A stretch of DNA of 64,000 nucleotides from Anseranas semipalmata (GCA_013399115.1 VXAA01005272.1:9507-73506); one strand, 5' to 3'; counted from the stretch's first letter, positions 18,532-32,900 are shown. A program made the numbers and translations. Notes: generated by a model from the letters alone, not told the origin.

Positions 18532-20224
18532 ACTTTGTCAATAATCGCTCGGTGCTCTCGGTCCTTGCCCGTTTACCGATTTTGAACTCGTGCCGGGATT
18601 GCAAGGGACGCTTGGGGACGCAGCTGCCACCCCCGTGCTCCCTCCGTCCCCGCCGTGTCCCCCCCACCCTTTGGGTGCCAACACGTCCCCCTCCGTGGAA
18701 GCAACAGGGCGAGATATTATTAACACATCCCCATTTTAATCAGCGCGTGATTAGCAGGGCTCATGCATAATTCACACCGATCCTTCCACCCGCTTCTGCA
18801 CCTCCAAACCGGGGCCGGGAGGATATTTTGGGGTGCAAATGCATGGAGGGAGGGGACAAAAGCAGCCAGGCCCCCCCTAACCCGCGCAGGGCTGCTTTGC
18901 GTCATTTTTCCTCCTTTTGCTCCCTCTGCTTCCTGCTGCTCCTTTCTTTTCCTTTGACTCCAGCATCTCCCTGCCTTGCTTCGAGGCTTGGCCTTTCCCG
19001 GTTCCTCCAGCCTTTTGTCTCCGGTCCTCATCTTGCCTCTCGCTGACTTTTAAAGCGATGCCAGCCTGGCCCCTGCTCTTTCCCTCCTCGGCCTTTTTGT
19101 TATTCTCTGCAATTTTGCCCTCCTGGGTTCCCTCTGCTCCCTGCCAGCAGCGCGCTGGCACGCAGCAGCGAGCGCAAGGAAATCCTCCGGGTGCTGGTTT
19201 GCAAAGGGTTTTAAAGGATTTAAGGGTTTTGCTGCTGGAGGAGGCGCTTCGCCCCTTGCAAAAGAGCCACCTAGGATGCTAAAGGGTTGCAATCCCCCAA
19301 ACAAGCCGGGAGCAATCCTGCTCCCCGTTCTCAAGCAGAGGAAGATGACAGCTGGCACAAGGGGAGGTCACCGGTGCGCAAGGCGAGGCCGAAGGCTCCA
19401 CGGCCATGCACAAAGCCCCGGGACGTGGATGTCGCACGGTGCCGAGGCCGGGGCTGAGGAGCATTAAGCAAACGTGCTTTGACTTGCAGCACTTCGCAAC
19501 ATCTTGTTCATTAAAGATTAAACGCCAGCAGTTGCTCCCGTTCCTGTGAGCACAGCAAAATACTTTCTCCCTCTCTCCCCGGCTCCAGCTCCGGCGATGC
19601 CTTATTTATGATCTTCCCAGGCAATTTACAATTATAATGTGTTGCTGCCTCTCCCTGCTAACCCAGGAGGGCTGCAAGGGGCGAGAATGGGCGAAGGACT
19701 TGCATCTGTCCCAGTATGGAGTGGCCAAATTTTGCTGAATCTTGAGCTTTTCCTCCTGGCAAGCTGCTGCGCTGATTTCTGCCCCCTCCCAGAAATGGAG
19801 GAAAAAGTATTTTAACACAGGTTTAACATCAGCGAGTGAAATTGGATGTGACAGATGGAGGCAGCGTCACGCATCCGAAGGAGACGGTCCTTTTGCAAAG
19901 GAAAAAGGAGGTGGGGGGGAGCCCGCTCACGTTCCTAAAGGGATGAACTGGCTGCCGTGCATGAGTTTTGCTTAAATTTCCAGGTTTTCCTTACAGAAAA
20001 CCAAAAGCTGAGTGCCAACAGGGCTGAGCGTCCCCCAAACCCACTGCTGCCCACCCAAAAAAATGTGCTGGATTTTGTAAAATCTGGTTTTTCATTATTC
20101 GTGCTATATTTATTTTCGTTATTCACGCAACAAAGCCACGAGACCCGGCGTCACCGGGCCACCCGGAGCCGGAGGAAAACCTTGCTCCTGCCGCAAGGAA
20201 GAGCCCTGCTGGCAGAGAGCAAAT

Positions 20225-20412
20225 TGTATTAATGCTGTGTAAATAGGATATTAACAGGCCGACCAAACAATTAAAGAGCCGGTAATTAAAATTCATCTTC
20301 CTTCACACCGCAGTGTATTAAAGTACAAACATTTAATTAGATGCCTCTTACCTCACCCATTTGCATAAGCGGGAGAAAGCACTTTGCAGCTGCACCTCTA
20401 ATTATTCTTTAT
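20225..20412. promoter_or_regulatory. Candidate enhancer-like AT-rich island
   Basis: Two TAATTA homeodomain cores (20283-20288 and 20334-20339) sit with further attaa and taatta-like words, a ttgcataa octamer-like word near 20361, and tttgcagctg. The block is bounded by GC-rich DNA. This composition is common in vertebrate conserved non-coding elements; conservation itself is untested. Confidence 0.35.
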
Positions 20413-23019
20413 GGGGGGTGCTGGACCACACCAGCACCTAGATCCTTACGTAGTGTAGAGCCAGGGGGAGACATACGGAATGTATAGAGAGCACGTATAG
20501 AGTATTTTTCTCTAATGAAATAGGATGCAGTAGGCACATCGAACCCTACGTCGAGCTGCTTCCATCCTACGGATGTATCTCGTGTCTTGTTAGCTCTTTG
20601 TAATTTTAATCAATAATTTTAATCAATACATTGATCGAGCGTGGCTGGTTTGGCCTTTCAACCCCTTTTAAATCAAGATTAACTGAGAAAACCACTAAAG
20701 GCTGGGCATTGGCGTCATCACTTATAGAGGGACCCTTCCCTAGGGCTGCTGGGGACAGACAGACCCTAAGGGGTCTGCTTCAATTAGGATTTCATGATTA
20801 AAATCTTTGCAAACTCTACAAACCAATGTTTTCTTTTTAAGCTCTACCAGTCAGATTTTATCACCGCGTCATGGTCCAAATGGTGTATAATGCAAAAACC
20901 AAAACCAGCTTCCAACAATTTCCACCGCTGGTTCCAAAACCCAAATGAGATGGGACTTTTGAATGCTGTCCACAGCTTTCCTTTTTTTTTCTTTAAATCC
21001 TGGATTTTTTTTTTTGTCCAGAAAAATTATTCTAGCCAAAAAAAAAACAACCCAAAACCAAACAAACCCAAACCAACAAGTAAAGCCTAATGCTGTGCCG
21101 TGCCATGGTACCCAAACACCACTGGAGTGCAGCCAGTCCTACCATCACGGAGAGCATCTCCAACACTGTGGTCACACCAGGGCTTCCCAAAGAGTTACGC
21201 CAACATCCTTAAGAAAAGCCAAGTTTTAGACCAGTTTTGTCCTCATTATGGACACCACAGCCATTTTTACATTCCTACAGGTAGAGGCTGGATCTAACGT
21301 ACCGGTGCCCACAGCCAAGCCCGGGTACGGTGCAGCAACAGCACAGGCTGCAGAGGAATGACGAGCAAGACTTAAAACGGATTATGTTGGGCAAAAAGCA
21401 TACTGCGAACACTTCGGGTGGATTTTTATCCACATCAGCACAACCTTGGCATGGGCAAGGATGCGTGAGAAAGGGTCTGAAGAAAAAGTCACTTGTCTCT
21501 CAAGGGCTTGAATTTCTGCAGACAGCTCCGGACCAGGCAAGAGGTGCTCCTCCCGTTGCAAACACGGAGCTGCCTCTCCAGCGCAGCCTTACTGCCAGCA
21601 AAACACCTCGGGTGAGCCACCAAGCAACGCCAGACCCCTCTGTCTGTGAGGTTATAAATGAGGTTCAAACGAGGACTTGACGTCCTTCCATCTACTTCGG
21701 CACGTCCCCATCCTTCAGGCTCTGCCTTTTGGCCGTAAATGACCTTGGACATAGAAAAGGGGGAGTTCGGGCCACTTTGGGCACGCAAATGCAATGGACG
21801 ATTTGGGAACCCTGGGAGGCTGCGGGGTCTTCTCCCTCCCAGCGCCCATCTCCTGCCCCTTCTCCACCTCCTTCCAGCATTTCCACCTTCTCAAACACCG
21901 TCTCCATCCATCACCAGGTGCCAGCTAATAAAACGGACGAAACACCTGCTTTTTACAAGCCTGTCGCCTCCAGCGTGCGTCTCCCAGCACGCAAACCCGC
22001 GTTGGATAGAGCCATCCACAGCAGCTACACGCCTCGTGCACGGACTGAAACAAAACCCGCGTTAACGTCTTCATCGCGCCTTTCCAGCCAAGGCTCATCA
22101 GCAAGGCTGTTCCAGCTCACCGGAGCACAATATGAGAAAGCCCGTCTCTCGCTCGGCTCCCTTCGCTCGCGGCACTGCGTTAGCGCTTGTACTACATCTC
22201 CGTCAAGCAAGATGTTTGTGTGAAAGCCTCGGGAAATTGGTCATTCCCGGGAGTGGGTTATGGGTTTGCGCTCCGGGGACAGCGGGACGCACGGCCGTCT
22301 CGTGCAGTGCAACCCAGCGTGTGACAGCGACAAAACAGAAAGGAAAAAATGGGAAGTTTTGAGGAAGTTTGGCAAAACGGACGGGGTTATTTGTCCGGAG
22401 CAAACCCATACCCTGCTACGACACCCAGGATGACCTTGGATTCTTCATTTCAATGCCCAGCAGATCCCTACATAAAATCAGATTTGCCAGAGAGAAACTC
22501 CGAGATGAGATGTTGAGGGTGGAAATCCCGCAGCCACGAAGCCCAGGGCAGCATCCTGCCCATCCCAGCCCGCAGCAGCCTTGGAGGGAGGTGAGCCACC
22601 GCAAAGCCAAACGCACCCATTGCAACATGAGAGATGCTCCAAACGGTGGAACAGTGCCACTTTTGGGGGTGAACGCAAGAAAAACAAGGCTTGGAGGGGA
22701 GCAAGAGGCAGGGGACAACTGGGAGCAGCAGGGTTTTGGGGTTATCTTACTGGGAATAAATGGGAAATATCATCCATTTAGGAAATATTTCAACATCCTC
22801 AAGGGTGATGGGAACCAGCTGTGATGATACAGCCTGATATTACTCTTAAATGAGCGTTTTTTCACATGCTTACTCATAGAGAAAGACCAGACACCCAACC
22901 AAAACCACTTGGAAACACCCGCCGAGCCCCAAAACCCATAAATCAAACCCAAAGGAGAGCAGCCAACGTGGAGAAGATGAGTCTCAGCACCCCACGCGAA
23001 TTATCAGCAGGGTCGTGTT

Positions 23020-23215
23020 TGCTGCATTGATAAGTCTTCTTGATATATCTTATTTTATTAGCCGCTACCAGACCCTCCCGCGCAGGCTGGGAAGCCACGT
23101 ACGTAAATTATACATTGAATATTTATCTCTCGCCGCCGCACGGACGTGAAGTATGTTTAGCAGCATTTACTCTAGCGCAGTAAAGTTTTATTTATCATTC
23201 CCCCCCCCGCCGCCG
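23020..23215. promoter_or_regulatory. Candidate enhancer-like island with GATA and homeodomain words
   Basis: Contains cattgataagtc and atttatcattc (GATA-type cores in opposite orientations), ttattttattagccgc, acgtaaattatacattgaat and agtatgtttagcagc. It is AT-rich with scattered CpGs retained, which suggests constraint, but no alignment can be made here. Confidence 0.35.
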
Positions 23216-25414
23216 GCGTGCTCAGCGCATCGCCCTAAAGCCACCGGCGTATGACGCACGGCTCCGTCTCGTAATGATGCCGGGGTGGAAGGGGCACGCT
23301 TTACTGCCTCATCTTCACGCTGCTGATTTTGCCATCCAAATATAATGTTTTAGTGCGGTGCCGAAGTGGTTTATTGCTGCTGGGGTGATGCTGGAGTTGG
23401 TGGCCACGACCTGCGATGGGTTGTTGGGTTTGGGTTTTTGGGAGGGTTGGACGTTGCTCATTGTTCTCGTTCCTTTATCCCCATTTACAGGGGATTTGGC
23501 CATCATGGGTGCTATAATGAGTTTTCAGAGTCCTAAGTGACATCTTGGTCCAGGAAAGGAGGGAAACAGAGCCTGGAAGAGCCAAAATCCCCCAAAACCC
23601 ATCGACGCCGCTGATTTGGAGTAAGAGCTCTGCCCGCATCTCTCAGCCTCTCACCAGCGAGCAGCTGCCGGTGCCAAAAGGGAAACCCAAAATGTGCCCG
23701 GGGCAGCCAGGAACCCAAATGCCCCATTTTTTAAGTGAAGATTGTGCTGTTCATTTGCACGTATGCGTATATGCAAATTGGGGCTGATTGCCTGCAGCGC
23801 AGCCTGCCACTCGTGCTGTTTGAAAAACCACTCACGAGCACTTTAAGGCAGATTCCTCTGAACCAAAACCAGCTCGCTTGCCCCCCAACTTTATTTCCAC
23901 CCCATGAGCTAAAGATGCCGGATTTTGGCAAAATCAGGCCAGGTGCAACGGGTGAGAGATGCCACCTGTGTGGTGAGGACACGCTGGCTTTCCAGGCACA
24001 TTGGTACCGGTTTTAAATGCCTGTCCCTCCCCTCCCGTCCCAAATCTCCCCTTCCCCAATCAAGCAAACCCAGCTCCTGCAGGATTTCTCGCTCCCCTGT
24101 GGATTGCCTCCCCGTCAGCTCGCTTTTCCTTAAAGCATCGTGCCCCAAACTGCTGCCACCCCGCTGGCCTCGAATGCAGAGGGATAATTCCCTCCTGTGC
24201 ACCACTTCTGCTAATAACTCCCAGAAGAGATTGGCTTTTTCCTTTTTGTAACAGCACCTCATTGCAGATCCTAATTAACCTCTAGATTTGCTGAAAAAAA
24301 GAACAAAAAGATTCTTTTTATTTTACCCCATTACTGCTTTACCAGCTCTCCCCCATGCTGCAGCACACACTAAGGACCTTTCCTCCCTTGCGTGCAGTAC
24401 TTTGCATTTATTTCCATGGCATTTCCACATTGTGTTTCCAGTCTAACCCTTCTGGAGAGATCAGGACATTGCCCAACTGGTGATGGAGCACCACATGTTG
24501 AGAACACCCCAAAAACACCCCAAAACCCCTTGCAATAGTGCACGGTGCCTCCCTGACGCCTGAGCACAATGCGGGCTGATGCTCGGGACCAGGATGCCAG
24601 GCTGCCCTGCAACCTTAGCAGCCTCCCCCAAAACTTGCGCATGCTAAAACTTCACAACTCCTTTGCTTTTTAATTATTTTTAACCTAGCGGCATCACGGC
24701 GAGGCCAGCAGGATCTGCTGATCTCCACTCGCTGCACAGCAAACTCCCCCCAGCACAGATGCGGGGTTTAATCCGGAATTAATTGTGGTAAGAGAAGGAG
24801 AAGGCGTATCATAATCCCAGCCTGCTCTGCAAAGGATTGGAAATGGTTTTTTTCCCCCCTTTCCAGCAAAAAGCTCCGCTTTCCATCCCAACACACGAAA
24901 CCCCACCAGCTGAGCCCTTCTCGCACCTCTGGGTCTCTCCCTGGCTTTGCATCAGGAAGATGCAATTCCTGGAGGCGGTCGCTGCCCCCGAGCATCCCCC
25001 AGGGCTGGACCAGGCTCGGGGTCTTGGCTCCAACCAGCACCAAAGAACACCAAGCCAAAACCTCCCATAGATGCAATTCATTGGGAAACACCATCAGCAC
25101 AGCAGAAAAACAGCAAATTGTTTGTATCCAGCCCGGTTTGTTAGAGCTCCAAACCGAAGCTGATGCATTAAAGATGCTGAAATCTGGGAAAAATGTTCCC
25201 ATGTCCCCAGCAGAGCCCAATCCACTTTTTTTCTGCGAATGAGGAAGACTCGTGCCGGAGCAGCAGATCGCTTTGCTGCTTTGCCCTGCATCGGGGTGAG
25301 GATTACGACACCAGGAGCTAATTATTTGAAACCATAGCTCACTTTGTTAATCTAGGCTCGAGCATAATCCCAGCCCGTGCTAATTAGCGGAGCTGGAGGC
25401 AGCTCAAAGCGCAC

Positions 25415-25510
25415 CTTTTGGAGCAAGTCCCACACATGCCTCAGTTTCCCCACTTGCAAGGGGGAGAGCAAGACCCACCGCTCTACAAAACCATCTGAGA
25501 TCTAGCAAAA
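25415..25510 (+). mobile_element. MIR-like SINE remnant
   Basis: The segment gagcaagtcccacacatgcc, then tcagtttccccacttgcaag and gggga, matches the MIR core 'caagtca...gcctcagtttccccatctgtaaaatgggga'. It is followed by ccatctgagatctag, resembling the 'tttgagatct' tail of MIR-type SINEs. Diverged and partial. Confidence 0.55.
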
Positions 25511-26564
25511 AAAAAGAGAAAAATGTGAGTACCAGCAAGGGATTATTAGAGATGAGCTCTATTCCTCAAAAAAAGAAGTGCAATTTTGAATTTTGACATC
25601 TGAAACACCACAATCCTCCCTAAACCTTCTCCTCGTCCAGCTTTAGCGGGAGAAATTCAGGCTTGGGGTGGGCAGAAGGGGAAAAAACAATTAATTTTCC
25701 CGAAGAGCCAGGATGAGGATTTAGGTCTGGATGCTGCCATCGGGTTTCCCACCACGTTAAGAGTCCCAGCGAGGGGTTTTGCCGCGCCAGCACCGAGCCG
25801 GCCGAGGAGAAGGAGGTGCCTGTGAGCGAGATGATGAATTTGCTTCTTTCTTTCTCTATTTGCAGGCAATCCAATTATCTCGGACTTGTGATTGGTGACA
25901 AATGAGGGAGCCGTCCATACCCCCTCCCTGCTACCTGCAGTCCGTAATCTCTGCCTGCGCCATCGATTCCTGCGTGCCCTAACTGGGAAGGGATTATTAT
26001 TATTATTATTATTATTGTTCTCTTTTTTTCCCATCTTCTGAACTTACACACCGAGGGCACACCCTTGGGCATGGAAAGGGGGACAACAAAGCCCACATTA
26101 TTACAGGTGCAATCCCAAGGGATCTCCAGCCTCGGTGCCCTCGCGGGTCCTGGCATGCTCCCGGTGTGGGGTCCCCCCTTAATCCCCCTGCCTGGCCCCG
26201 CACCCACAACCGAGCCCCCCCTTCCTGCCGCCTTCCCACCAAGGCACCGGCCTCCATTTCCCAGGGGGGAAAGGCAACCAGACCCTAAACCAGCGAGACG
26301 AGCAGCAACGCTCCCGTTTTCCCAACAGCTCCAAAGCGATGCTCCCCCTCCACGGAGCTGAGCTGATTTTTCCTCCACAAAGCACCGGACCCCCCCGGGG
26401 ACAGCCCCAGCATCGCCCTCATCCCTTGGCAGGGGCTTTTTGCCCTTCCCCTTATCCCCGTCCCATTCGCTCAGCCGCTATCTGCCGCCTTTTCTTCTCC
26501 ATCTCCGACACCCCTCTCGGCGCTCCCTGCACAAAGCCGGATCGCTAATTTGAAGGCACCCTCC

Positions 26565-26790
26565 TCTCCCCGATTTACGCTCCGTGATTAATAATCCCTT
26601 TGCTCTCCCAGTAATGCCGCGCCGCTAATAAGATTAAAACATATCTCCCTCTTACAGCACCGATTCATAACGCTGATTTACCGTTACTTCGCCGCCGCTA
26701 CGGAAAGGATGCACATGGCTGTTACCTTAATCCCTATCCATCTCCGCTCCGTTGAGAAATAACTGCTAATTAATACCTTGCTGTCTCCTG
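26565..26790. promoter_or_regulatory. Candidate enhancer-like island
   Basis: Runs through gtgattaataatccctttgc, gccgctaataagattaaaac, cgattcataacgctgattta and ctgctaattaataccttgct. Repeated TAAT/ATTA words with preserved CpGs in a long stretch lacking low-complexity runs suggest constraint. Inference only. Confidence 0.35.
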
Positions 26791-29700
26791 ACTGCTTCCA
26801 GATATGCCTGACGTTCGTTATTTGGCCGCCTTTTCACTGCCGATCTGCAGGACTGATAGGGCAAACTCCCAGCCCTGCTTGCTAGGGATATTTCAGCTCT
26901 GCAAAGCAGGTGTTTGCTTTTTTGGGGTCTTTTCCCCCCATATCTGCGACATCCCATTGGTCCTCCCAGCATGGGTTTGATTGCCCTGAGATGGAGCAAA
27001 GCTGCTGTATGGGGGGAGGCTTTTCCAAGCGACTTTTCCTCGGGATATCCCGAGGGCTCACAGGGATGCGCTGGTCCCCATCCACATCTCAAACACCTCC
27101 ACATCTCGCTGCCACCTGCATTTTTCTCCCCTTTCCTGCATCCACCCCTTAATTTTGCATCACAGCTCCACAGCCCCAACGGGGCATCCCCAAATAAACC
27201 CAACCACCCCATTTTCCTCCTGGTCCGTGCTCTCCCGCTCTGCCAGGAGAGCAAACCGGCTACATCGGAAACAACAGCGACGGCAGCAAGAGCTTGGGAG
27301 GGGAGAAGGAAAAAAAAACCAACAGAGCCTCTGATCTGATGAATGTGGCAGGGGAGGCCGATGCTCTGCTTTTAATAAAACATAACGAAGCGTAGGATCA
27401 TAAAATATTTCCTTTAATTCAGTGCTCCCGCGAGGGTGGGTAATAGAGGCTCGGTAATGCGGTAGGCTTTCCTCGCGGCTCGCCGGCGGGGAGAGGACGC
27501 GGGATTTGTGAAGCAGCTCGTTCGCGAGCCTGCAAAAGCTCTCCTGCCCGTCCCGGTCCCATTTTGGGGGCAGAAAGGCTGGGGCTGTGCACGCTGCTGT
27601 CACCCCCCCACATAGTCAGAGCATCCCCAGCCCGCTGCGCGTTTTGGGGATGGAGACGGGGATGCGCTGCTTCATCCAGCCGGCTTTTGGGGTGGAAAAA
27701 GGCGAAAAGCTGATCAAGGAGGGATGTTCAACTCATGCCCGGCCGCTGCGCACCCCCTGCTTCTCCCCCCCTCATCCTCACGGGTGTGCTGCATATATTT
27801 ATATACAAACACATATATCCACATCTCCCAGGCGGCGTGGCATAACTGATTAACATCCTCATGTTAAAAATCTCCCTGCATCTGCTTTGTCCTAAACCAA
27901 GCACTAAATATAACCATTCAATATGCTCTCTCCATTCCAAGAGAGATAACATTGTTTAAATAAGCCCTTTAAATTTTAAAGAGTTGGGTTGTTTTCTCGC
28001 AGCAGGAAGCTTTTAGTGGATCAGGGGGTGGGAGGCGGGGGGGTCTGTGCCAACAAATGGCAGAAAGCAGCCGCGGTGCGATGGGAAAACCCAGAGGCAT
28101 GGGCAGCCCTCGCATCCCGCTGTCCAAATTCTGCCCCTGCAAAAATCATTTCCCACCCCAAAGTCACCCAGATGCTGCAAAAAAAACAAGAAGAAAGACA
28201 CATTTCGGCGAGCAGAGGGGTTTAATTTGGAAACCAGCTTCCTTGAGCGCCGCTGCGTTCCCACGCTGCCGCTATAATTACGGCGGAGTAAATTCTCTCT
28301 CCGTCAGAAGGAAACCCAGCCATCTCCAGCCAGTTTGCATACATCAAGGCTTTCCAAATACTTCCTCAAACAGGCAAAATAAAAAAAAGAGCCAATCCCA
28401 GCCATAACAATGCAATAAGACACAAATGTAGCTGAAAAGAGCCACCTCCGCCAGCACTTGTGGAAAATATTTCATCTCCACATGCACATAAGCAAGTTGT
28501 AAGGCGAGGGCAGCCTGTGTGGGGCTGAAGAGCTGGAGTTTTTTCTCCACAAATGATTGCCTGTCTGGAATCCCAACCGGCAGCGGTGGCACCCAGCCCT
28601 GCTCCTGCTGGAGATGCATCTTCTGCATCCTTTCTGGAGCAATATCTGCCCGTTACACGGCGCTTCTCCATCAGATCCAGTCCGTTATTCATCCGGCACA
28701 GAGCAAAGCCCCCTCTCCAACACCTCTACGTACACTTTTTACGGCGCTGGGCACGGTGGCGTTGCCCAAATCTTCCAGCCCCACTCCGAGCCACTGCATC
28801 CTTCTGCAATGCAACATGGGGAGAAAAGCGAGCAAAACAGCTCTTGGGACATCCCTGATGCTGCTGGAAACCTAAATCACCTGGCCATTGCAATTCTCCT
28901 CCAGGAAAAGCCGCTTCCAACCCAAGCAGGGTTTTGTTTCAAAAGAAAAGACCCACGAGAGGGCTCGCCGAGGTGCAGGGAGCACAGCTGGCCCAGACCA
29001 CCGCCCCACCCCAAAATCGGGGCGATCCCGGTGCTCTTGGTGATACCCACCGAGCTGGAGCCTTTTCCCCCTCTCCTGTTTTTACGGCCCATCTTGGCCC
29101 CTTGCGAGGAGCCAGCGGCTCCCAAAGCCATCACTTGCCTCCCGTGACAACGACAACCGCCAGCAGCAATCGCCCCTTTCGTCATTTTCCTCCTTTCAAG
29201 CAGCACCAAGGGCAAAGCACCCCCCGGGGACCAGCCCTCCCCAGCACTCACACCATCGAAAGCAACGCTGCTACCAGCAAATCCAGCGTTATCCGTGCAA
29301 CGCATCTCCCCAAAAAGCATTTCCACGGATGGCAGCACACCCAGGAGCCGACCTGAGTGCCGCCACCACGTCCCCCCCTCGCCCCGCATCCCTCCCATCG
29401 CTTTGGTCCTACAGGGAAAAGCAAACCCCCATCGAGGGGCATCCCCCACTTGCTCCCGCTCATCCCTGCCTCTGAAGTTGCTCGAATCACTGTGCAAAGA
29501 AACAAACAGGTACAAATGCACGTGCAAAGCGGGTGCATCCCGGCGGAGGAAGCTGCAGCTCCCATTTCCCCAGCCTGGGCAGATAGGATGCAGCAGCAGG
29601 ATTTATCTGCAAGCACAGGGAGGCGGAGCGGGGCTGGAATAACCGCCGCTAATCCCCTTTGCCCTCCCCGCCAAAGTATATTGTCGAAGGCATTATATAA

Positions 29701-32699
29701 ACGGGAAATTATACAGAGGTTTGGGTAGGAGAGGAGCGAAATCCCTGCTCCGTTCTCCAACCCTCCGGGATGCCGAGTCTTTCAGCCAAGAAGGGTTTTG
29801 CAGATGGAGATTTGCTCCCGGCAGCAGAAGAGACGAAATGTGTGGTCCGGAGGCTGGGAAGGGCTTGGTTGCAACATCCCTCTGATGGGAAATGTCTTTA
29901 TCCCGATGTTCCCCAAACCTCCTTGGAGCCGAGGGCTAAAGCCCTGGGATGCTGGCATCCAAAAAGCCCCCGGGCGGTCTCCAGCAGGCAGGGCTTTGCT
30001 GTGGAGCCAGCCAAGCGCTGGAAAGCCTCCTTCCCTGCTCGAAACCTCCCTCGCCCGGGCTGTCAGGACCCTATTAATGATAGTTTTGCTTCCAGCTAAT
30101 ACAGCGCTAATTGCTTTTCAAAGGACTGGCTCCAGCACTGGCTTCTGCTGCAAACACCCGCAGCCCAGGTGTTCGCCTGTCGGCGTCACGGATGCCCTCG
30201 CAGGGATGTGGTGCCACTCTCTAGGTGGCTTTTGCAAGGGCAGGGGAGGTGACAGCCACCCCAAAAGGATAAGGACATTGGGACAGCCCTGGTGCAGCCC
30301 TTAGTGGGGACAAAACCCGTCCCAGCTGAGAGTGGAAACAAGTTGGACACAAACCTTCCCCAGGTCAAAATACTCCACACACCCTTAAAAAAAAAAACAT
30401 TTTTTTTTTTTGTGCAAAAAAATAAAATTGCTCCATTTACCCCCTCCTTAGCACTGCTGCCTTTCTTTTGCCGACGTTTGGTGCTGGTCAGTGCCCAGTG
30501 ACAATAACTGCATAGCGGGAAGCGCTGCGGCGGGTCACTGTCCTGCACCTTGCTGAGCCCGCCTGCCCTCGGCACTGGGGCGATGGATCCCGTCCCAAAG
30601 GCAGCAGGAGCCCAGTGCTGCAAACAAGCCCGTGATTGACGGTTTATTTTAGGAAGGAGACGGGAAAAGCGGGAAGGAGATAATGCCGGGGAGATAATGT
30701 GAGCGCCAGTCATTAGTTAAAAACAAGCCCATCAGTACGCCAAGTGCCTCGGCAGCAAGCAAACAAAAGGGCAAAGAGCGCAGCTTGGCACGGAACAAAC
30801 CCAGGCGCATCAGCTGCATCCTCCCTGCCCGGCTCTTTGCAGGCTGATTTACGAGCTGGGAAGTTTGCAAGGCGGGAACTGCGCCTCCTGCCTCCAAAAA
30901 ATAGGGATGTGGGGGCTCCTTTGATTGAGTTTTCCTCTTCCCCGATGTGTGGGCAAAAAGCCTGACTTGGAGTCACCGAAATCAAGTAAATAGGGGGAAA
31001 AAAACCCAAAGCAGTGAGCAAATCAGCAGTGGGTCCCAAGTGCTGCTTCATCCTTCCTGTGCGTGGTCGCAGGCAGCTCCCGGCCATCGCCATCCTCGCT
31101 GGGACGAGGTTTCAGCTCCTTCCCCACTCCCCTGCGAGGCCTTTCCCTCGCTGCAGGGGCCTTAGCAGGGTCCTCGCCCCCGCTCCAGCCTGATTCACAA
31201 GCCATTAGTGCATCGGGATTAGGTAAAACCTGCTCTTATCCCAACGAGTTGGAGAGCTTTTCATCGGCAGATCTTGGAGCACTTCGCAAAAGGAGCAAGG
31301 CGAGAGCCGGTCAAGCGCTCCCAGTCTGGGATTTTCTGCCAGAAAAGACCATTTCCGCAATGACAACAGCAAAAAAAGGCGGGCGCAGCACGTGAAGCCC
31401 TAAAACACCTCCATGGGAAGGGGAGGCTTGCGAGAGCGTGATTAGGGTCATGCCTGGATGCTCCATAAAAAGCGACGCATCGATGCAGGAGCTGAATTGC
31501 ATTTGCACGTTGCTGAAGCCTGGATGCAACTCGAGGGAAGACCTTGCCTGGAAGTGCTTGAAGGCACCGGAGATAAGTCCCAACGCAAGACCCACGTGAG
31601 TCCAAAGAAGCCAAAATTTGGTAAAAAATGCAAACTCTAGAAGGAGGAAATCAGCCAGACCTAAAGCCAAACCCTGGAGCACCTCTAGGCTTTTTTTGGG
31701 TGCCAATAACACCAAGGGCTTCCTTGTTGCAGCAAAGAAAGGGGAATTTGGGGGATTTGCCCCAAAACTGAGCTCTGACACCTGGGGGAGCCCCAGAGAT
31801 GGGGTTTAATGCATGAGGGTTTCAGCAGAAAAACGGAGCACGGAGTATCTCCGCACCCCGAGGCTGCTTATTAGCTCGGAAAGGTACAAGGCGAGGGGAA
31901 GAGACTCGCCTGCTTCACAGCTTTTTGAAAGCGTTCCGGATTCAAGCTGGCAGCTATAAACTGCCACAGAACGCAGCTGGTGGGGAGAGAGAAGGGAATA
32001 TCAAAATTGGCCTAATTGGGAGAGGGGAAGGGCAATTAGCACGGTTAGGAGGATTTTTGGAAGGGGCTTCGTCCGTCTCTGCAGCACAGATTTACCCAGA
32101 CAGTGAGAGGCTTTGCAATACGCAGAATTCATGGAAATTGGTAAGAAAAGATAAAAATGAGGTGACCCTGAGCTGAATGCAAGATTTGCCAGGGAAAGGC
32201 AGGAGCAGAAAGGCCGGCGGGAACGCGGTACGGTTTTTCAGGTCAGTGCCGTGCATTTGCAGGTGAATTAGAGCAGGTTTTGCTCCCACGTGGTGCAGAG
32301 GATGCTCCTCCTTTCCCTCGCTGTGCAAACTCCCACCAAACACCTCTCGTCTCGAAAGGAGAGACTCGAGCAGGTGTCTCCCATCACCCCGGTGAATGCC
32401 GCATGCTGCAATTTTCCTTCGGAAAGGAGCACAACGAGCATTTCCCCCAAACCCGCGCGCTGCTAAACCAACAACTGCGAAGGAATTTTTCTGAGCTGCT
32501 TTTCTTTGCAGTTTGGGCTCGGAGAAGCAGCGCGGGCACGGCCCCAAGGGCAGGTCCCTGCAACGCCCAGCTCCGTGCTGCCCCAGCAAACCCGCACTTT
32601 TGGGGCAGAGCCCAGCAATACCCTGAGCAGCCTCAAATAAGGAGCCGTGCTTGAATTTCCCCCTTTTTTCCCCATCGCAGGAGGTTGAATCCAGAAGCT

Positions 32700-32900
32700 A
32701 AAGCAAAACGCTAAGACGAGGGCTATATCAATATCTCGCCCAGATCAAAACTTGACATATTTAGCCCTCCTTTCATGTTTGCAAAACACAGCTCTGATTT
32801 TACACGGCTGTAAAACAAACCCGACCGCGGCTGATGAACATTTTATGGGAACATATTTCAGGCGACAAGCTGAGCGCCAGCTAATCAGCCAGCCCGGGTT
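32700..32900. promoter_or_regulatory. Candidate non-coding element
   Basis: A sharply AT-richer block (gggctatatcaatatctcgc, tgacatatttagccctcctt, gattttacacggctgtaaaa, gccagctaatcagccag) between GC-rich neighbours, with no simple repeat. Possible conserved element, not verified. Confidence 0.25.
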
